DNA of 64,000 nucleotides from Diadema setosum (GCA_033980235.1 CM067074.1:35356723-35420722); one strand, 5' to 3'; shown: positions 52,229 to 64,000, numbered from the stretch's first letter. Program-made: numbers and translations. The notes: generated by a model from the letters alone, not told the origin.

Positions 52229-55200
52229 CTGTATAGGAAGATCAAGGGAATAAGGTAAAGTCGGAGCAGTGAAAGAACGAACGAACGAACGAATGAAAGA
52301 AAGAAAGGACACAGCTTTCACAGAAGAAGACGAAGAAGAACAAAAAGAAAGAGTCAAAGAACCAAGAACAATGAGAGCAAAAGAAATTTCAAGAGGAGTG
52401 TAGAGGCGGAGTGAAAAAAAAGAGTATTAAGCTACATGTATAACAGCAAAACCCATTCGATGAGAGAAGAAACGCTTCGATGATTCATAAACACGAGTCT
52501 GATAAATTTGTACAGCACATGAATTTCGCTTCACCGGACATTTTTTTTTTGTTGTAAAGATTCTTTCTTCTACAGATGATACGGGGTAGCGCAAGAGATG
52601 ATAATATGTGGAAATTTTACGTTTTGACATATGGAGAATCACTGTGACAGTCGTAATCATAGAAAACCAAAGAAGGAGAATTACCATGACAGTAATTAAA
52701 GTCAACATTCCTTTCAAAGCAACTTCAGCAGAAGGTGTCGTATGTTTACATTTCTATAGTCTTAACATACTTATAGACATAATAGTATTTAGCTTTAACT
52801 TGTAACAATGAAAAGGATTTACACTTTCTAGAAACCGTATGCTCAATATAGTAATTTTTAAAAACATGTTTTAAAATCTTTAAAAACAGTTGTCATTCTG
52901 TCCTATGGATTTGACCGCGTCCTCGTGATCCAGGGATCTTAATTGTAATCTATTTCAATGCACCGACTTTACTGATTTATACCACATAATTTTCAAGTTT
53001 TAGAGACAGTTTCCAACTGAATTTTACGAAAATTACACTAGGTATAAATTTTAAGATGATTGCATGATACCTTTGTGTAAAGTGATAAATCTTCTCTGGC
53101 CTTAGCGAGAGCTGACTTCTCTTTCAGCGCCTTTGCAGATGCTTTCTTGGTGCGACTGATCCCAATGATGGTATCAATGAAGAGAACTGCGTTCATGATT
53201 AGCAGCGCCCCCAACGGAACACCGAAGCTGTACAGAGTCTGGTCTCCTCTGGTCATCCAGCATAGCTCATCACCGCCGTAAGTAAAGTCGAGAGCTGTGC
53301 AGTCGCAGAGGTCAATGGTGAGGCAGGCAGCGACAACGACCGCCGGAGTCCCCCAGGCGTACACAGAGTACCAGACGAAGTAGATCTGAGAGGTATTCCC
53401 TACTCTCATTTTTGCTCGAGAGCCAAATGTTCGGCTGAGGTCGACAGCCAGGACGTTCATCCAGAAGAATACGGTTAGCCAGAAGTAGTGGGACGCGGTT
53501 GCCATTGCTTTGCAGAATGACGCGTCTCCGGCAGCGACACCGTTCAAAGATACCAGGATGAATATGATGAGAAGAGACACGGAGAGAGCCATAACAGACT
53601 TCCCAGCTATGTTTCTCAGTTGAGAAAACGTTGCATAAGTAGCAATAATGACAACTAGAGAAAACATGGACAGGATTGTTCCTATGAGATTCAAAATATC
53701 TACTCCATCTGGTAAGTCGGCCCCAGCAGGAATGTGCTGCGGACAGTACGCTGCTGAGCCGTCTGAAAAGAGGACAAATTGACCCTCTTCCAACTTGGTC
53801 CCGTTGATGACAAGAACAAGCGCATCGTCCGTCTCATCAAAAGGGTCAATTCTAAAGGCCCCTGATTCTGCCTTAAAGAACCTGTCACATGGAAGGATCA
53901 CAACTTCTGAACAGATGTCTTCCCGAGCAATAGAAACCACAGAAACAACACCAGCTTGCAGAGTCACGAGAAGCCGAAAGGGAAGAAGCAATGTGTCGTT
54001 TAAAATTGAAGGGTTCTGAGGTGTGCAGTCCCATCCGACTGGCGCCTCAATCGTTACATCCGATACGGAGTAGTTCCCGAATAGGTTATCTCCTGAGGAG
54101 GTACTGCACCATACACCAGGTTGTGTCTCGTTACTGAAAAACGTGTTGTTTAATTCAATGTTTGCCAGTGACGTGAGATTTACTCCGTAATTATGACACA
54201 GTCTGCATGCACGGTTCATGTTTTCGAAAGGACACTCCGCATTTTCTCTGTCGTAGTCACTTAGATTAGTGCATGTCAACTCGGATGCAGTGGTCGATAA
54301 TTCCGACGTAATGATATCTTCATCTGCTAGCACCCTGATTGCGTCATTCATTACCTCAAGGAGCGAAGATACCAAAGGCGATGTCATGTTTAGAATATCC
54401 AGATTATGGTTTGATGTACGGAATGTTAGACAGGCTCTTGCAGCATGTTCCCAAACCAGCGTCTCGCATTTCTCCGTCGTAGCATTGAAATAAAAGCCAG
54501 GCAGACAATATACGATCTGACATCGACGGCTTAAGGGATCAAATAATTCATTGTCAGAGCACGAGGCGGTTGACGCCTCGAGGACGATATCGTCTTCTGG
54601 ACTAAAGAGGAAGAATTCTGCAACGGACGTCAAACCAGAGTCCGTCGAAAGGGCCGGAATTGCTGTAAAAGACAGGCACAGTTCCTCGTAGTCTCTGCAA
54701 ACATCCTGTCCGTTGCAGTAGGCACAATGGAGGTTTTGGTATAAGATTCCTTCAGCGATGACAGGTGCAAAGTAGGGAGGGCAGTCCTCAACGATGGTGG
54801 TACCTACTGACTGAGACGCTCTTGAACACGTTGTGATGCCGGGGCCAAAACACTGTCTGGTCGGGATGACTTCCGGGGCAGAGAACCTTGCGTAACACCC
54901 TTCCTCTTGACTCAGATCGGCAAGGTCAAAGGTCGAGGCAAGGCTGCTGTACTGGGCTAGAGTCTCGAGTGAACATCTCCATCTCCAGCTCCACGGCAGA
55001 ACGCTGGTGAGAGGAACGCCATGGCACATGGCACAGAAGACGTTCTTGAAATGTCCAACATTATCCACAGCAACGGGCGTGAAGAAAATATTATTCTCGT
55101 CATACTCGCCATCAGCAGCAACATCGTCATCAGTCAAAGTGGGAGGGTTCTCGCAATATTTTCGAAACGGACTGCCAATCGGCGAACCAGCCGGACAACG

Positions 55201-56647
55201 ATCTACAAGAAAGTAACTGAAATTACCTCTCGTTGATAAAACCCGAGTGCAAGACATGTAGGACACAACATCGCTGAACCCGGACCAAGATACCGGGGTC
55301 ACAACATCTTCATTCTCTTGTGTTTCTTCTCTTTGACTACCGTTTGTTTGAGATCCGTCATAATCCTGACAGCAGTCGCGGTATGCCGCACAATTGGCGT
55401 CACACATACAGATCCGCTCTGCCCCTTTTACTTCACAGGCGAAAGTCCTAATTGCACCCCGTAAAGGACATGTTGTGTCGAGGTTCGTCTGAGGTTGGCT
55501 CCCATTTCGCGGACACTGCAGGGAATCTGGTGCTGTGGTATATGATCCAGAAAAGTAACAAATTTCAGATGAGCGAAATGCATGCACTGTATCCCCCCTA
55601 GACAGTGTACAAATTGACTTCTGCCAGCAGTCGGACATTCGAATCTTTATGGTTTTATCTATTTGCGTTAGCTCTTATAGCATAGAGTGACATATGGGTT
55701 TAGATGCAAAGTTAAGGCTGCATTATGAAAAATAAAACATATCTATATATTATTCAGAATTGGATTTCATCTCGCATCAGTGCAATGGTGACGACGGTAA
55801 CTAAAACGCTAAATTTGTTGTTGAATTCAGTTAAGTGTATAATCCCCCCCCCCGAAATTTGATTGTTCAAACCTGCAAATGTATTTGTTTAGTAATAATA
55901 TTATGATTTTTGTTCTATTTCCATTTACCGATCGGTACACCCTTTCAATATACGGTTATATCTGCGTAAAATGCACCTACGTATTATGTCAACACACACA
56001 ACGCGCAAACACACGCACATAATACATGTAGTTGAATTGACATATAAAGATTTTAGTTACACACGTTTAACCCCCAAAATAAATAAGTAAATAAATACAT
56101 AAACGAAGAAGGAAACAAATACATAGATAGACAGATAGATAGATGAATAAATAAATAGATAAATATAAATAATTTAATAAAATGGGTATGCTGGATGACA
56201 TTACTCAAGCCATTAAATTTATTTATTTTCTTTTTTATGCACATTATTGTTTCCATTTGCGCAAAAGAAAAGTTCTTATAGTGAGTGTTTTTTTTTAAGT
56301 TAAAACTGACAAAATGATCTTGCATTATTTCAACCATTCTTGATCTTTACATGCTATAACGATGGAACTCTGACACAGCACCAACATTTCCCGTCACAAC
56401 AAGGATGAATAGGCCGTGTAAAGTGCAGCTGCTGATGTAATAAGACTTTCATTTATATGATTTTTGCATTACTTCTGCACAAAAAAAGAAAATAACCCCA
56501 TGCGTTCATCAAAAATACGGTGCATGTTTAAAATGAGAGCAAACCTGAAATCTCGGAATCCCATTGTGCAGAGCATCTGATGTCCGGTAGGATCGAGACG
56601 GTGAGGATGAATCCTGCGATCGCCACAACAGAAGAGGCCCAGAGCAT
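51983..56647 (-). CDS. Receptor B: Methuselah/secretin-like 7TM receptor with somatomedin-B-like N-terminus
   Basis: Three exons on the - strand (56647-56545, 55532-53071, 52228-51983; phases 1 and 0) give 936 residues. Exon 1 encodes a signal peptide (MLWASSVVAIAGFILTVS). The ectodomain begins APDSLQCPRNGSQ and carries CMCDANCAAYRDCCQDY, the somatomedin-B Cys pattern. Two modules follow (HFKNVFCAMCHG, LYQNLHCAYCNG), then CLPGFYFNATTEKCE and many N-glycosylation sequons. TM1 begins near residue 649. TM3 has FFWMNVLAVDLSRTF, and the TM3 and ECL2 cysteines (FCKAM, GGDELCW) are present. TM6-7 are in exon 3, followed by a Ser/Thr/Asn-rich tail. No GAIN/GPS cleavage site is evident. Intron positions and phases match receptor A, which lies about 30 kb away in opposite orientation. 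It should be a plasma-membrane receptor; the ligand is unknown. Confidence 0.85.
53071..55532 (-). CDS. Receptor B exon 2 (ectodomain to TM5)
   Basis: The acceptor is ATATACCACAG (minus strand) and the donor ACAAAG|GTATCA. The open frame extends past the acceptor to 55638 by chance; the splice-compatible start at 55532 joins exon 1 in phase 1 (G|CA = Ala) and avoids a non-homologous N-terminus. Confidence 0.85.
53203..53670 (-). other. ~96%-identical block shared with receptor A (TM1-TM5)
   Basis: This is the counterpart of 21275-21742. Length is equal, with no indels. The flanks within the same exon and the separate TM6-7 exon are markedly more diverged. Confidence 0.75.
56545..56647 (-). 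CDS. Receptor B exon 1 (signal peptide)
   Basis: ATG at 56647-56645 in a good context (AAG before ATG), a hydrophobic core, then IRCSAQWDSEIS. The donor TTTCAG|GTTTGC lies after a TCA-G boundary, phase 1, as in receptor A. Confidence 0.75.
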
Positions 56648-57784
56648 CTTCGTCTCTTCTCCAGCGTCACAATCGGTAGGGGAGCAACTGAACAACGTTA
56701 CCAGTTTGAAGGCACTTCGCGAGTAAAGAGAATTTTTATGACCAAGATGAATGAAGTGTTACTAAAAATTGAGCTTTTCGATACGGTGCGTTTGGTTCTA
56801 TTTGTGAAAATCTGCACCTCCCGATGTTAAAGATTAAAATTTCATGTTTCTTGAGGAGTTACAAGGAATAAAGTTAATTTGTCTCAACTACGCCCTGATC
56901 ATACACGCGATCGCAGTATACAGGCTTTTTGGCAAACAGAGATTGATATCGATGATACGCAGCAGTTACAACTCGCCCTGATTGGTTAATTTTTTTTCAT
57001 GGAATGCTCGATTATGTTGCAGGGAAGGGTAGAGTAAAATGTAGAGGGAAAATCGAAAGAAGAATACTATATCCAGCGCCGTATATAAAGATATCAGATT
57101 CTATTGCGCATCACACCGGTCTATATAGTGTACTCTGTAATACATGAGATTGCTGTTTTATTGTCTTTGACTACGAACATTTTGCACCGTCTATTTTTTA
57201 CTCATTCGAACAATTCGAGTTTTTTTTATTGTTACATGTCAGTGTCGACTGAGCAAGGAAATACTTTACTTTCATCCCGCGGTTTTACATAGCTTTATCC
57301 CATCAGTCTTTTGGCACCGTGCAGTACGAGTATTATATAGCTACATGCAGAGAACATTATGACTATGTTTGTAAACACTGATTTTTAAGAAAGAAAATCA
57401 CATTTGGTAATAATTACAATTTGTATAATTTGTTATTGTGTTTGTATAGGGCTGCTATAGCGTGCGTTCTATCATAAAGTCGTGATTACTTTCCAATTTT
57501 GTGTCTTATGCGTGCGTATTATTGTGAGTGCATTCCCTTTGCAACACAATGAAAAACAAAATGACAATAAAAAAACAAAAAATAAAAGGACTTACTGTCA
57601 ATAAAACTGTATATCATGATATAGAATACTCATAATGTTCTCTTCCGTCCAATGGTTTGACGCCTTTTTAGTTGTCACTCATCCACGTTTGATATGCGAC
57701 AAATATCGCTTGGCAAAATAGCGCAGGATTTTTCTTTGTCCTACCTTCATAATCAAAACCAAATTTCTGTGTTCTATGAATATG
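56648..57784. other. 5' flank of receptor B, no gene recognised
   Basis: The likely promoter side of receptor B. No TATA box or other motif is distinct enough to call, and the short frames here lack domain content. Confidence 0.4.
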
Positions 57785-58082
57785 TCCAACAACAACAACA
57801 ACAATAGGAAGAAGAAGAAGAAGAAGAAGAAGAAGAAGAACAACAACAACAACAACAATAGGAAGCAGAAGAAGAAGAAGAAGAAGAAGAAGAAGAACAA
57901 CAACAACAATAGGAAGAAGAAGAAGAAGAAGAAGAAGAAGAAGAACAACAACAACAACAACAATAGGAAGCAGAAGAAGAAGAAGAAGAACAACAACAAC
58001 AACAACAATAGGAAGAAGAAGAAGAAGAAGAAGAAGAAGAAGAAGAAGAAGAACAACAACAACAACAACAACAACAACAAAG
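57785..58082. repeat. Higher-order (AAC)n-(AAG)n compound microsatellite
   Basis: Blocks of (AAC)n, then AATAGGAAG or AATAGGAAGCAG, then (AAG)n repeat five times with varying lengths, so a 50-70 bp compound unit is itself tandemly repeated. The long Leu/Phe or Asn/Lys frames across it are artefacts. Confidence 0.9.
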
Positions 58083-58676
58083 AACTACCGCACTGGACGT
58101 ATCTTACTTTAAACAGAGCAAGCAATGCCACTGTCGGTTAACTCTCGTCTAAGTATCATTCGCGCGGTTGAAATGGTTTGATTTGTTATTCTATATCAGA
58201 TTCTCCAATTACGTAATAATAGCCTTGAACTTGTTGAGATCAATCTTGCAGCTGAAAGTCCTATTCATGATCTTACTCCAATCATATCATGGAAGTGGTA
58301 TTAATATCCGGCGGAGTTAGTACACTGTACACACTATAATTAGGTGGAAACTCAAGTCTACAAATACGGGTTTAAGCAACGAATCGTGATGCAAAATTCA
58401 GCGAATCATGATCAGTAAGCGTAAGGAGAATGATGTCCGTGCATGCTTTGCTACAAAGAATGACAGTGTAGAATATTGACCTGCATCACACAGTGCGTTT
58501 TACAGCAAAATCGTAATCGAAGAAGCAAATCAACAACGTTGACAGATTGATCTCCCAAACGCACGCAGGTTTCGAAATACACAACGAGGCCATTGATTTG
58601 TTGGACAAAAAAGAATGCATTCGATTAATTGATACGACGATATAAATGAAATCGACAAAAGTTGTCAAAAAAGTTA

Positions 58677-58712
<36 letters not shown>

Positions 58713-59124
58713 GTGTATATACAAATGTGTGTGTGTGTATGTGTGTGTGTTTTGGAGCGGGGCCATCATTATATAGAATCAATGTATGCATATGGAAATC
58801 GCCTCAGGGGCGCTATATTTATGATTTATTTATAGACCTAATCTTTTGTTTCGGAGAAATAGTTAATCATGTAGAAAAAATATACTCATATCAATAACGC
58901 TGTCCTTTGATCAACGCTTACGGCCTCTAACAACGTTTCACTAAAATTAAGAAAAAAATCACATAAATGAAGTCCTCCCAAGTTTGATTCTAAATGACTT
59001 AGGCCTACATTTCAACTTCATTCTGAGAACAATAACAATAATAGTGGCATTTAGCCAGTTTCTTGTGATCAGTGATAGGCTTTATTGTTCACTATTCGGG
59101 TCCCTACAAACTATCACAAGAAAA
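58083..59124. other. Intergenic DNA, no gene recognised
   Basis: A (TA)n/(TG)n tract lies at about 58678-58752. No other structured feature was seen. Confidence 0.45.
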
Positions 59125-59346
59125 ATGTCACGATCTAAAGCGAACAAAAGCGATACCCAGAGGGTCAAGTCTTGTTCTCTTTGTTACCATAGCAACGAAG
59201 AGTTTCTCGCCACAAGGCGGATATTGCGGAAATGGAGCGAAAAGACTGTCCACTTGCAATGGACATATTTCTGTTTATCAAACATTCCATATGAAGTGGC
59301 TGACAATTTAAGTCGACATTGTGGTCGAGGAGGAATTCAACCCTAA
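59125..59346 (+). CDS. Hypothetical small Cys/His protein or exon (73 residues)
   Basis: The ATG context is AAAAATGT. The product is basic and polar, with CSLC near residue 17-20, KWSEKTVHLQWTYFC and NLSRHCGRGG near the end. The C-x2-C and later C...H-C spacing could be a zinc-binding or fragmentary domain, but I do not recognise the family. Codon composition is less AT-biased than the surroundings. It may be a single exon of an unseen gene or chance. Confidence 0.25.
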   Translation: MSRSKANKSDTQRVKSCSLCYHSNEEFLATRRILRKWSEKTVHLQWTYFCLSNIPYEVADNLSRHCGRGGIQP

Positions 59347-61720
59347 TATACTATCGTAGGTGCCATTAGCTTTTGCCCACACGAACCTGGTGAAAATCCG
59401 GAGAATTCAAGAGGCGGGTAAGGGGCGGGTAATTTAGTGTTTGACTCGGCGGTCATAATATCGGCGGGCTAAAAAAATGAACACGGATATTGGCGGTTAT
59501 GGATATCAAGCAATGTTTGCATGAAGCGTGAGATCACTATAGAGGAACCCACGTGAAAAGAAATCTGAAGTTTGTGCGCTTCCGGTGCACTCCGCTCCAG
59601 CACCCAATTGCGATGTTTTCCGACTCGATGCGTCCAATTTCCTGACATCATCGAGGGAAATCGTTCTCTATTATCATACACGGACTGGCGATGAAAATGA
59701 TGGTAAATTTGATTTGCCTAGTTACTCCACATTGTGAGAATCGTCAAATTCTACTGGCGAGTTTTCATGCCGTTATTCTTTGACAATTTCATTTTTATGG
59801 CTTTTAGCAGAACTCTAAACCGTGTACTTGTTAAAATGTAGGTTTGTACAGAACTTGATTGAAGAAAGTATTATTACCCCCGTCGGATACGGGTCAGTTA
59901 TGCTGAACTTCAGCGCTTGGAAAATTTCCACTTCATGTCCTCTTTTTGTTTTCTCTTTTGTTTTTTTGTTTTTTGTTTTCTTTTGTTTTCTTTGTTGTTG
60001 TTGCCGTTGTCGTCTCAGCCGTCAGTGGAGGGATGGAGGGGGATAACGATGGGAGTATTTTCGCTTCTCGGCAGAAAACAAACAAACAAACAAACAAACA
60101 AACAAACAAACAGAAACAGAATACAGGCTGTATAACACCTGTTGCTACGTAGACCTGCTTAAACAGGTCTATATCAAATTCTTATCTGCTTGCCTGTTTG
60201 AAATTTTGAAGCTTACATGTAGCTCCTTTCAATTCGATGTAATTATTTCAATAAAAAAAAAAGAGTATAACATTTTGTTAATTCATATTATTTATAAACA
60301 TAAATGCACGTCTCGGCAATATCTAAAGGTAAAAAGTCAAAATGCACACATGCGGAGTGGAAGAATCGACTTTTTATACCAGAAATGACTGGTTCTTATA
60401 TACATGTAGGTCTGGCTTCAAGGGGTTGACTGTGAGAGTATTACAGGAGAAAAACATATCCCGAACCTGTACAGCCGATATGAATGCAGTATAAATCATG
60501 CAGATTTATAGTACGGCAACATTAAACCGGGTTCGATATTATTTGACGATCCTGTGAATTAATGTTATCAACTGGAACAGACCAGGGAACACATTCTACA
60601 TTATGGGCAAGCTTTCGGGATTTTTTTTTTAAAGTGATTTTATACTGATGGCATTTTAAAAACTTCACAATAAGCTTATGCTTTCAAACACGACAAGCAT
60701 TGTAGAGCATATACTTTATGTACATGTACTTGTTGGTGGTGGAGTCAAGGAAATTTGGTGGAAATCGTTAGAAGTTCTCGTTAAGACAAAGGATACACTG
60801 AACAATGTGCTGAAGTTCAAAAATGCAGTGATGGCAAACGAAAATGTCACCATTGCGCATTGGTGTGTGATTACAGGATCTCACGCAAACAAACACATAA
60901 AACAACAAGAAGAAGGTGTGATATGAGGAATATCGCGAAGATGTGAAGTAAAGCAGTCGGCATGCAGGTAAATTGAGTAGTATTGCGTTGGGTCTGTTGA
61001 AATATGTAAGAACATGTGATGTTATATTTTGCTCATAATTTACTCGCTGCTTCTGGACACACATAATATTGTATGTAAATAGTTTACACAATTATATAAC
61101 CAGTACCGTTGGCTGGATAGTTGCTTACAACAAAATAAAAACATAACAGACCAAAACAAAAGAAAAACAACATACACAAAACCACCAGATAATTGAACAA
61201 AACAATTTTGGCTCGGTATAGATTTTACATAATATAACATTTATCTTTATTTTATAGTTTTACAAGCAATAACTACTACATGTACATTCAAGATATTTCA
61301 ATGCATAACATAGTCTTGCCTGGCTAAAACAAGTATAATCCCCATCTCTAACTTTGTGAGCCTTCAACAAAAAGTTGAATTATCCACCATAATCTATTAT
61401 AAAAATAATGATTACGGAAGAGTTTTCATGATACATGTATTTTGTGCTCTCCAATATACAATAACTGTCATGCAAATGTCATGCAAATGTATAGCATAAC
61501 AGAGAAAACCGGAAAAAGATTACAAGAAGTGGTTACGGTTCAAGCAGCAATAGAAGGAAAAGAGAATATGAAATCAATTATTATATCAATGAGGGTTTGA
61601 GGCGACCTACTTTTTCTGAATTCATAATTATGTAGTCTATGTCCCAGTTCTAATAAGCTTAATTCTCAAATGACATGGAGCTATTAAAAGGGAAAAAAAC
61701 CCTCTCCTTCCTCAGGTTGG
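59347..61720. other. Intergenic DNA with (AAAC)n tract
   Basis: (AAAC)n lies at about 60077-60112, preceded by a T/G-rich stretch at about 59942-60000. No gene with domain content was found. Confidence 0.45.
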
Positions 61721-61736
61721 GTCAAACTCATTTATT

Positions 61737-61760
61737 GGGGGGGGGGGGGGGGGAGGGGGA
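61737..61760. repeat. Poly-G run
   Basis: About 17 consecutive G followed by AGGGGG. Confidence 0.9.
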
Positions 61761-62704
61761 TGCGATCACTGCTTTGAGCTGACATAATCCCCTGTCCTTT
61801 GAAACATGACATGGGAAGAAACAGTATGTGACAACAAACTATTATGGGATAAAGGTGATACAGCTGATCAAGGGATACTTGACTTTCTCTACTTTCTCTA
61901 CTTGAATTTCTTGGAATGTTTGATGTATCTTAAAATTATCTCATGCCAGGACATGTAAGATTTTGTAGAAATACACTGTACTATACAATTAAACAAATTA
62001 CCAAAAGCCATTCTCGGACACATTATTTAACTCCTAACCACTTTTTCTTTTCAAAATGCATAGATCTCTGAACACTTTGAAACCTGGTCATACAACCCTC
62101 TCTTCATTCCCACAACAAATAATGTGGGCAATAGAAAATATGATATCTGAGAGGTGTATATTTCCTAACTCATATTTGTGCCTTGGGAGGATGTGTTACA
62201 TACTACACGTATGAATCTAACTAAATGACTGTTAAGTAGACATTCATTCAGCATACCACAGATAATGGCGTTAAACGTAGGTTTCATGACTGCATGTTTG
62301 AAATGCAAGTGTACAAATGTCAATATTGTTTGAAAGGCAGTGTAATACAAATCAACGACCAAAAATGTAGCACCTCCCAAACTGTTTCATCATTCATTTT
62401 GGGAATGCAGGAACTTCACTGAAACGAAAATGGAATACTGTCTGTTCGTCATATTGCAGTTCATGGAATCTCTAAACAGATTTACATTGATTTACAAAGT
62501 GTAGTTTCATACCATACAATAAGAAAAGATCTTTATAATTATGGATTGAAACATTCTAGAAAACTCCATTCTTTGCAAGACTGATTCATATTGATATGAA
62601 GTCTTGAATGAAAAGAACACAATGGTATACATGTATCCACAATCACATACCATAGAAATCTAAATTGCACTTTATGTTACAGCACTATTCCAATACAGTT
62701 TCAT
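61761..62704. other. Intergenic DNA, nothing recognised
   Basis: AT-rich, no supported feature. Confidence 0.4.
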
Positions 62705-62912
62705 GAAGTAATGGTGACATGACATCTGCTCCTACAACAGTTGCTCCAGACTTATTTTCACCATGGACTTGGGGTTAGGGTTGTGATAGGGCTTTAGGTT
62801 TAGTTTGATGTGAGAATTAGGGTTAGGGTTATGTTTGTGGGTAGAATTTATGTTTGGCTTAGTGTGCAGATATTTCATGGGAGCAATTATCTCAGGAGCA
62901 AATGTCATGGGA
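62705..62912. repeat. Dispersed ~200-bp repeat with TTAGGG-like core (copy 2)
   Basis: It has the same order as 33391-33612: 'GGTGACATGACATCTGCTCC', 'GGGGTTAGGGTTGTGATAGG', 'AGGGTTAGGGTTATGTTTGT', 'GTGTGCAGATATTTCATGGG' and 'CAGGAGCAAATGTCATGGGA'. The outer parts are inverted relative to each other (GCTCC...GGAGC). Confidence 0.65.
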
Positions 62913-63331
62913 CCTGAATTAACATTTTTAGTTACCTCTTGCTTGTTAAAGAAATATGGGCAAATATCTCTGGTTTGGTGCCATATTTTGTTAGAACAAA
63001 CAGTGGGTGATGATGATTTTTATCTTTTAGTAATGACATCATTACGGAATACAGGAAATATCCAGGGATGGATATGGTGCATGTGCTTTAACATCAACAA
63101 TAAAGCATTACATAAAAACAACAACAGACATAATGACCTCATTCATGAAAATACAGAAAATACTCAGAGAGTGGATGATTGACCAACGAGATCACAGAAG
63201 ATCACTACATGTACAAGATAGAATACATTCATACCAGTACATTAACAGGAGTTCTGACATAAAAGCTTGTTTTGATAACATTTGGTTCCCAAATTTGTAT
63301 GTAAAATTACAGTTAAAATTTGACATCATAT

Positions 63332-63423
63332 CAACCCATTCAAGACTATTTCCCAGTATAATCAGACAGACGTCTATGGAAAGTGTGTGCTGTACCAAAA
63401 TCAGCCCATTCTTAGCTGGTTAA
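63332..63423. mobile_element. Short MITE, family S, copy 5 (decayed left end)
   Basis: 'CAACCCATTCAAGACTATTT' ... 'CCCATTCTTAGCTGGTTAA'. The interior 'GACGTCTATGGAAAGTGTGT' matches the other four copies. Confidence 0.55.
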
Positions 63424-64000
63424 ATTCACAAAATCAATGCAGTAAGATCAGATGTTGAGCATGGTACAAGGTCTATCAAAATCAGACATACACTAAATTA
63501 TGGATGGGTAAAGTTTTACACACTTTTACAGAATAAAAAATGGTTGCAACCATACCAATATTTAGTTGAGGAAATGGCTGCTCTCAAATTGCAGCTTTCT
63601 CATTGGTTGGTGCAAAAAAAAAAAATATCTCATGAGGTCTTGATATCATCATTTTATCTAAATTTGCATACGTTGTATAGCATTGCAACTGATATCACTA
63701 ATACATATATGGAAAATGTGAAGCCTCAAAAGAACACCTTGTTCACTTTTGCTCTGATTTTGATGAACTTCTATCATTTTGCCTTTCCGTAATTTCACTT
63801 ATTTATAAAAGTCAGTGACAATTGATATGACAATGATATTGAATTGGACTTTCAGGGCAATACAATAAGTACAAGCCAATAGATTCACAAATGGGAATGT
63901 GACGTGAATTTCGGAGGGAACTTCTGGGGAGTAGAAGGAAAGAGAACTCTTTTACAAAATTGAAAGTCTCATTTTCATCACTCACTTGAAAATCATTATC
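63424..64000. other. Intergenic DNA, nothing recognised
   Basis: AT-rich to the window end. Short frames lack domain content. Confidence 0.4.

Noticed and set aside
55533..55638. N-terminal extension of the receptor B frame
   Set aside because: It lies upstream of a good acceptor, lacks a signal peptide and does not match receptor A. The signal exon at 56545-56647 fits in phase.
57679..58141. Long frames of Leu/Phe (- strand) and Asn/Lys (+ strand)
   Set aside because: They are produced by the AAC/AAG microsatellite array, not by a gene.
1..64000. Autonomous transposons, retroelements or CRISPR arrays
   Set aside because: No transposase, reverse transcriptase or integrase motif was recognisable in any frame. 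All elements look non-autonomous, and tandem repeats lack the regular repeat/spacer form of CRISPR.

Overview
The window is animal nuclear DNA. It has GT-AG introns, a 474-residue F-box/WD protein spread over eight exons, metazoan seven-transmembrane receptors with extracellular Cys-rich regions, an AT-rich background, very many short inverted-repeat transposons, homopolymer G/C runs and microsatellites. The repeat repertoire ('GGGCCCGTTTCATAAA' elements, 'ATGCCTCCGCC...GTCCGTCCG' elements, TTAA-flanked elements with G/C runs) and the receptor type suggest a marine deuterostome, most likely an echinoderm such as a sea urchin. This assignment is inference. No alignment was run.

Four genes can be rebuilt with matching splice phases. 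(1) About 2.7-6.7 kb, + strand: a 224-residue protein with a DHNY HCF-1-binding-type motif followed by a basic coiled coil. It resembles the C-terminal half of THAP1-like proteins, but I see no THAP zinc finger. (2) 17.2-22.5 kb, + strand: receptor A, 945 residues, with a signal peptide, a somatomedin-B-like Cys cluster, a large Cys-rich ectodomain and a Methuselah/secretin-like 7TM. (3) 32.1-44.4 kb, + strand: the orthologue of FBXW2, a substrate receptor of SCF ubiquitin ligases, in eight exons. (4) 52.0-56.6 kb, - strand: receptor B, 936 residues, a paralogue of A with the same three-exon structure and the same intron phases (1, 0).

Receptors A and B point toward each other, with FBXW2 between them. 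A 468-bp block covering TM1 to TM5 is about 96% identical between A and B (about 20 differences counted by eye, no gaps). Sequence on both sides, including the exon for TM6-7, is far more diverged. This patchwork is the strongest unusual signal in the window and suggests recent gene conversion between the inverted paralogues.

The rest is mostly repeats: piggyBac-like TTAA-flanked MITEs, pogo/Tigger-like MITEs with TA duplications, foldback elements, a 2.35-kb element with a 9-bp target duplication and an internal array of about 270-bp units, and two copies of an element that scatters perfect AGGTCAAAGGTCA (DR1) nuclear-receptor sites in FBXW2 intron 4. Several insertions are nested, and one has its empty site preserved in a sister copy. 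Large parts (about 26.8-28.4, 47.6-51.0 and 59.4-64 kb) show no gene I can support.
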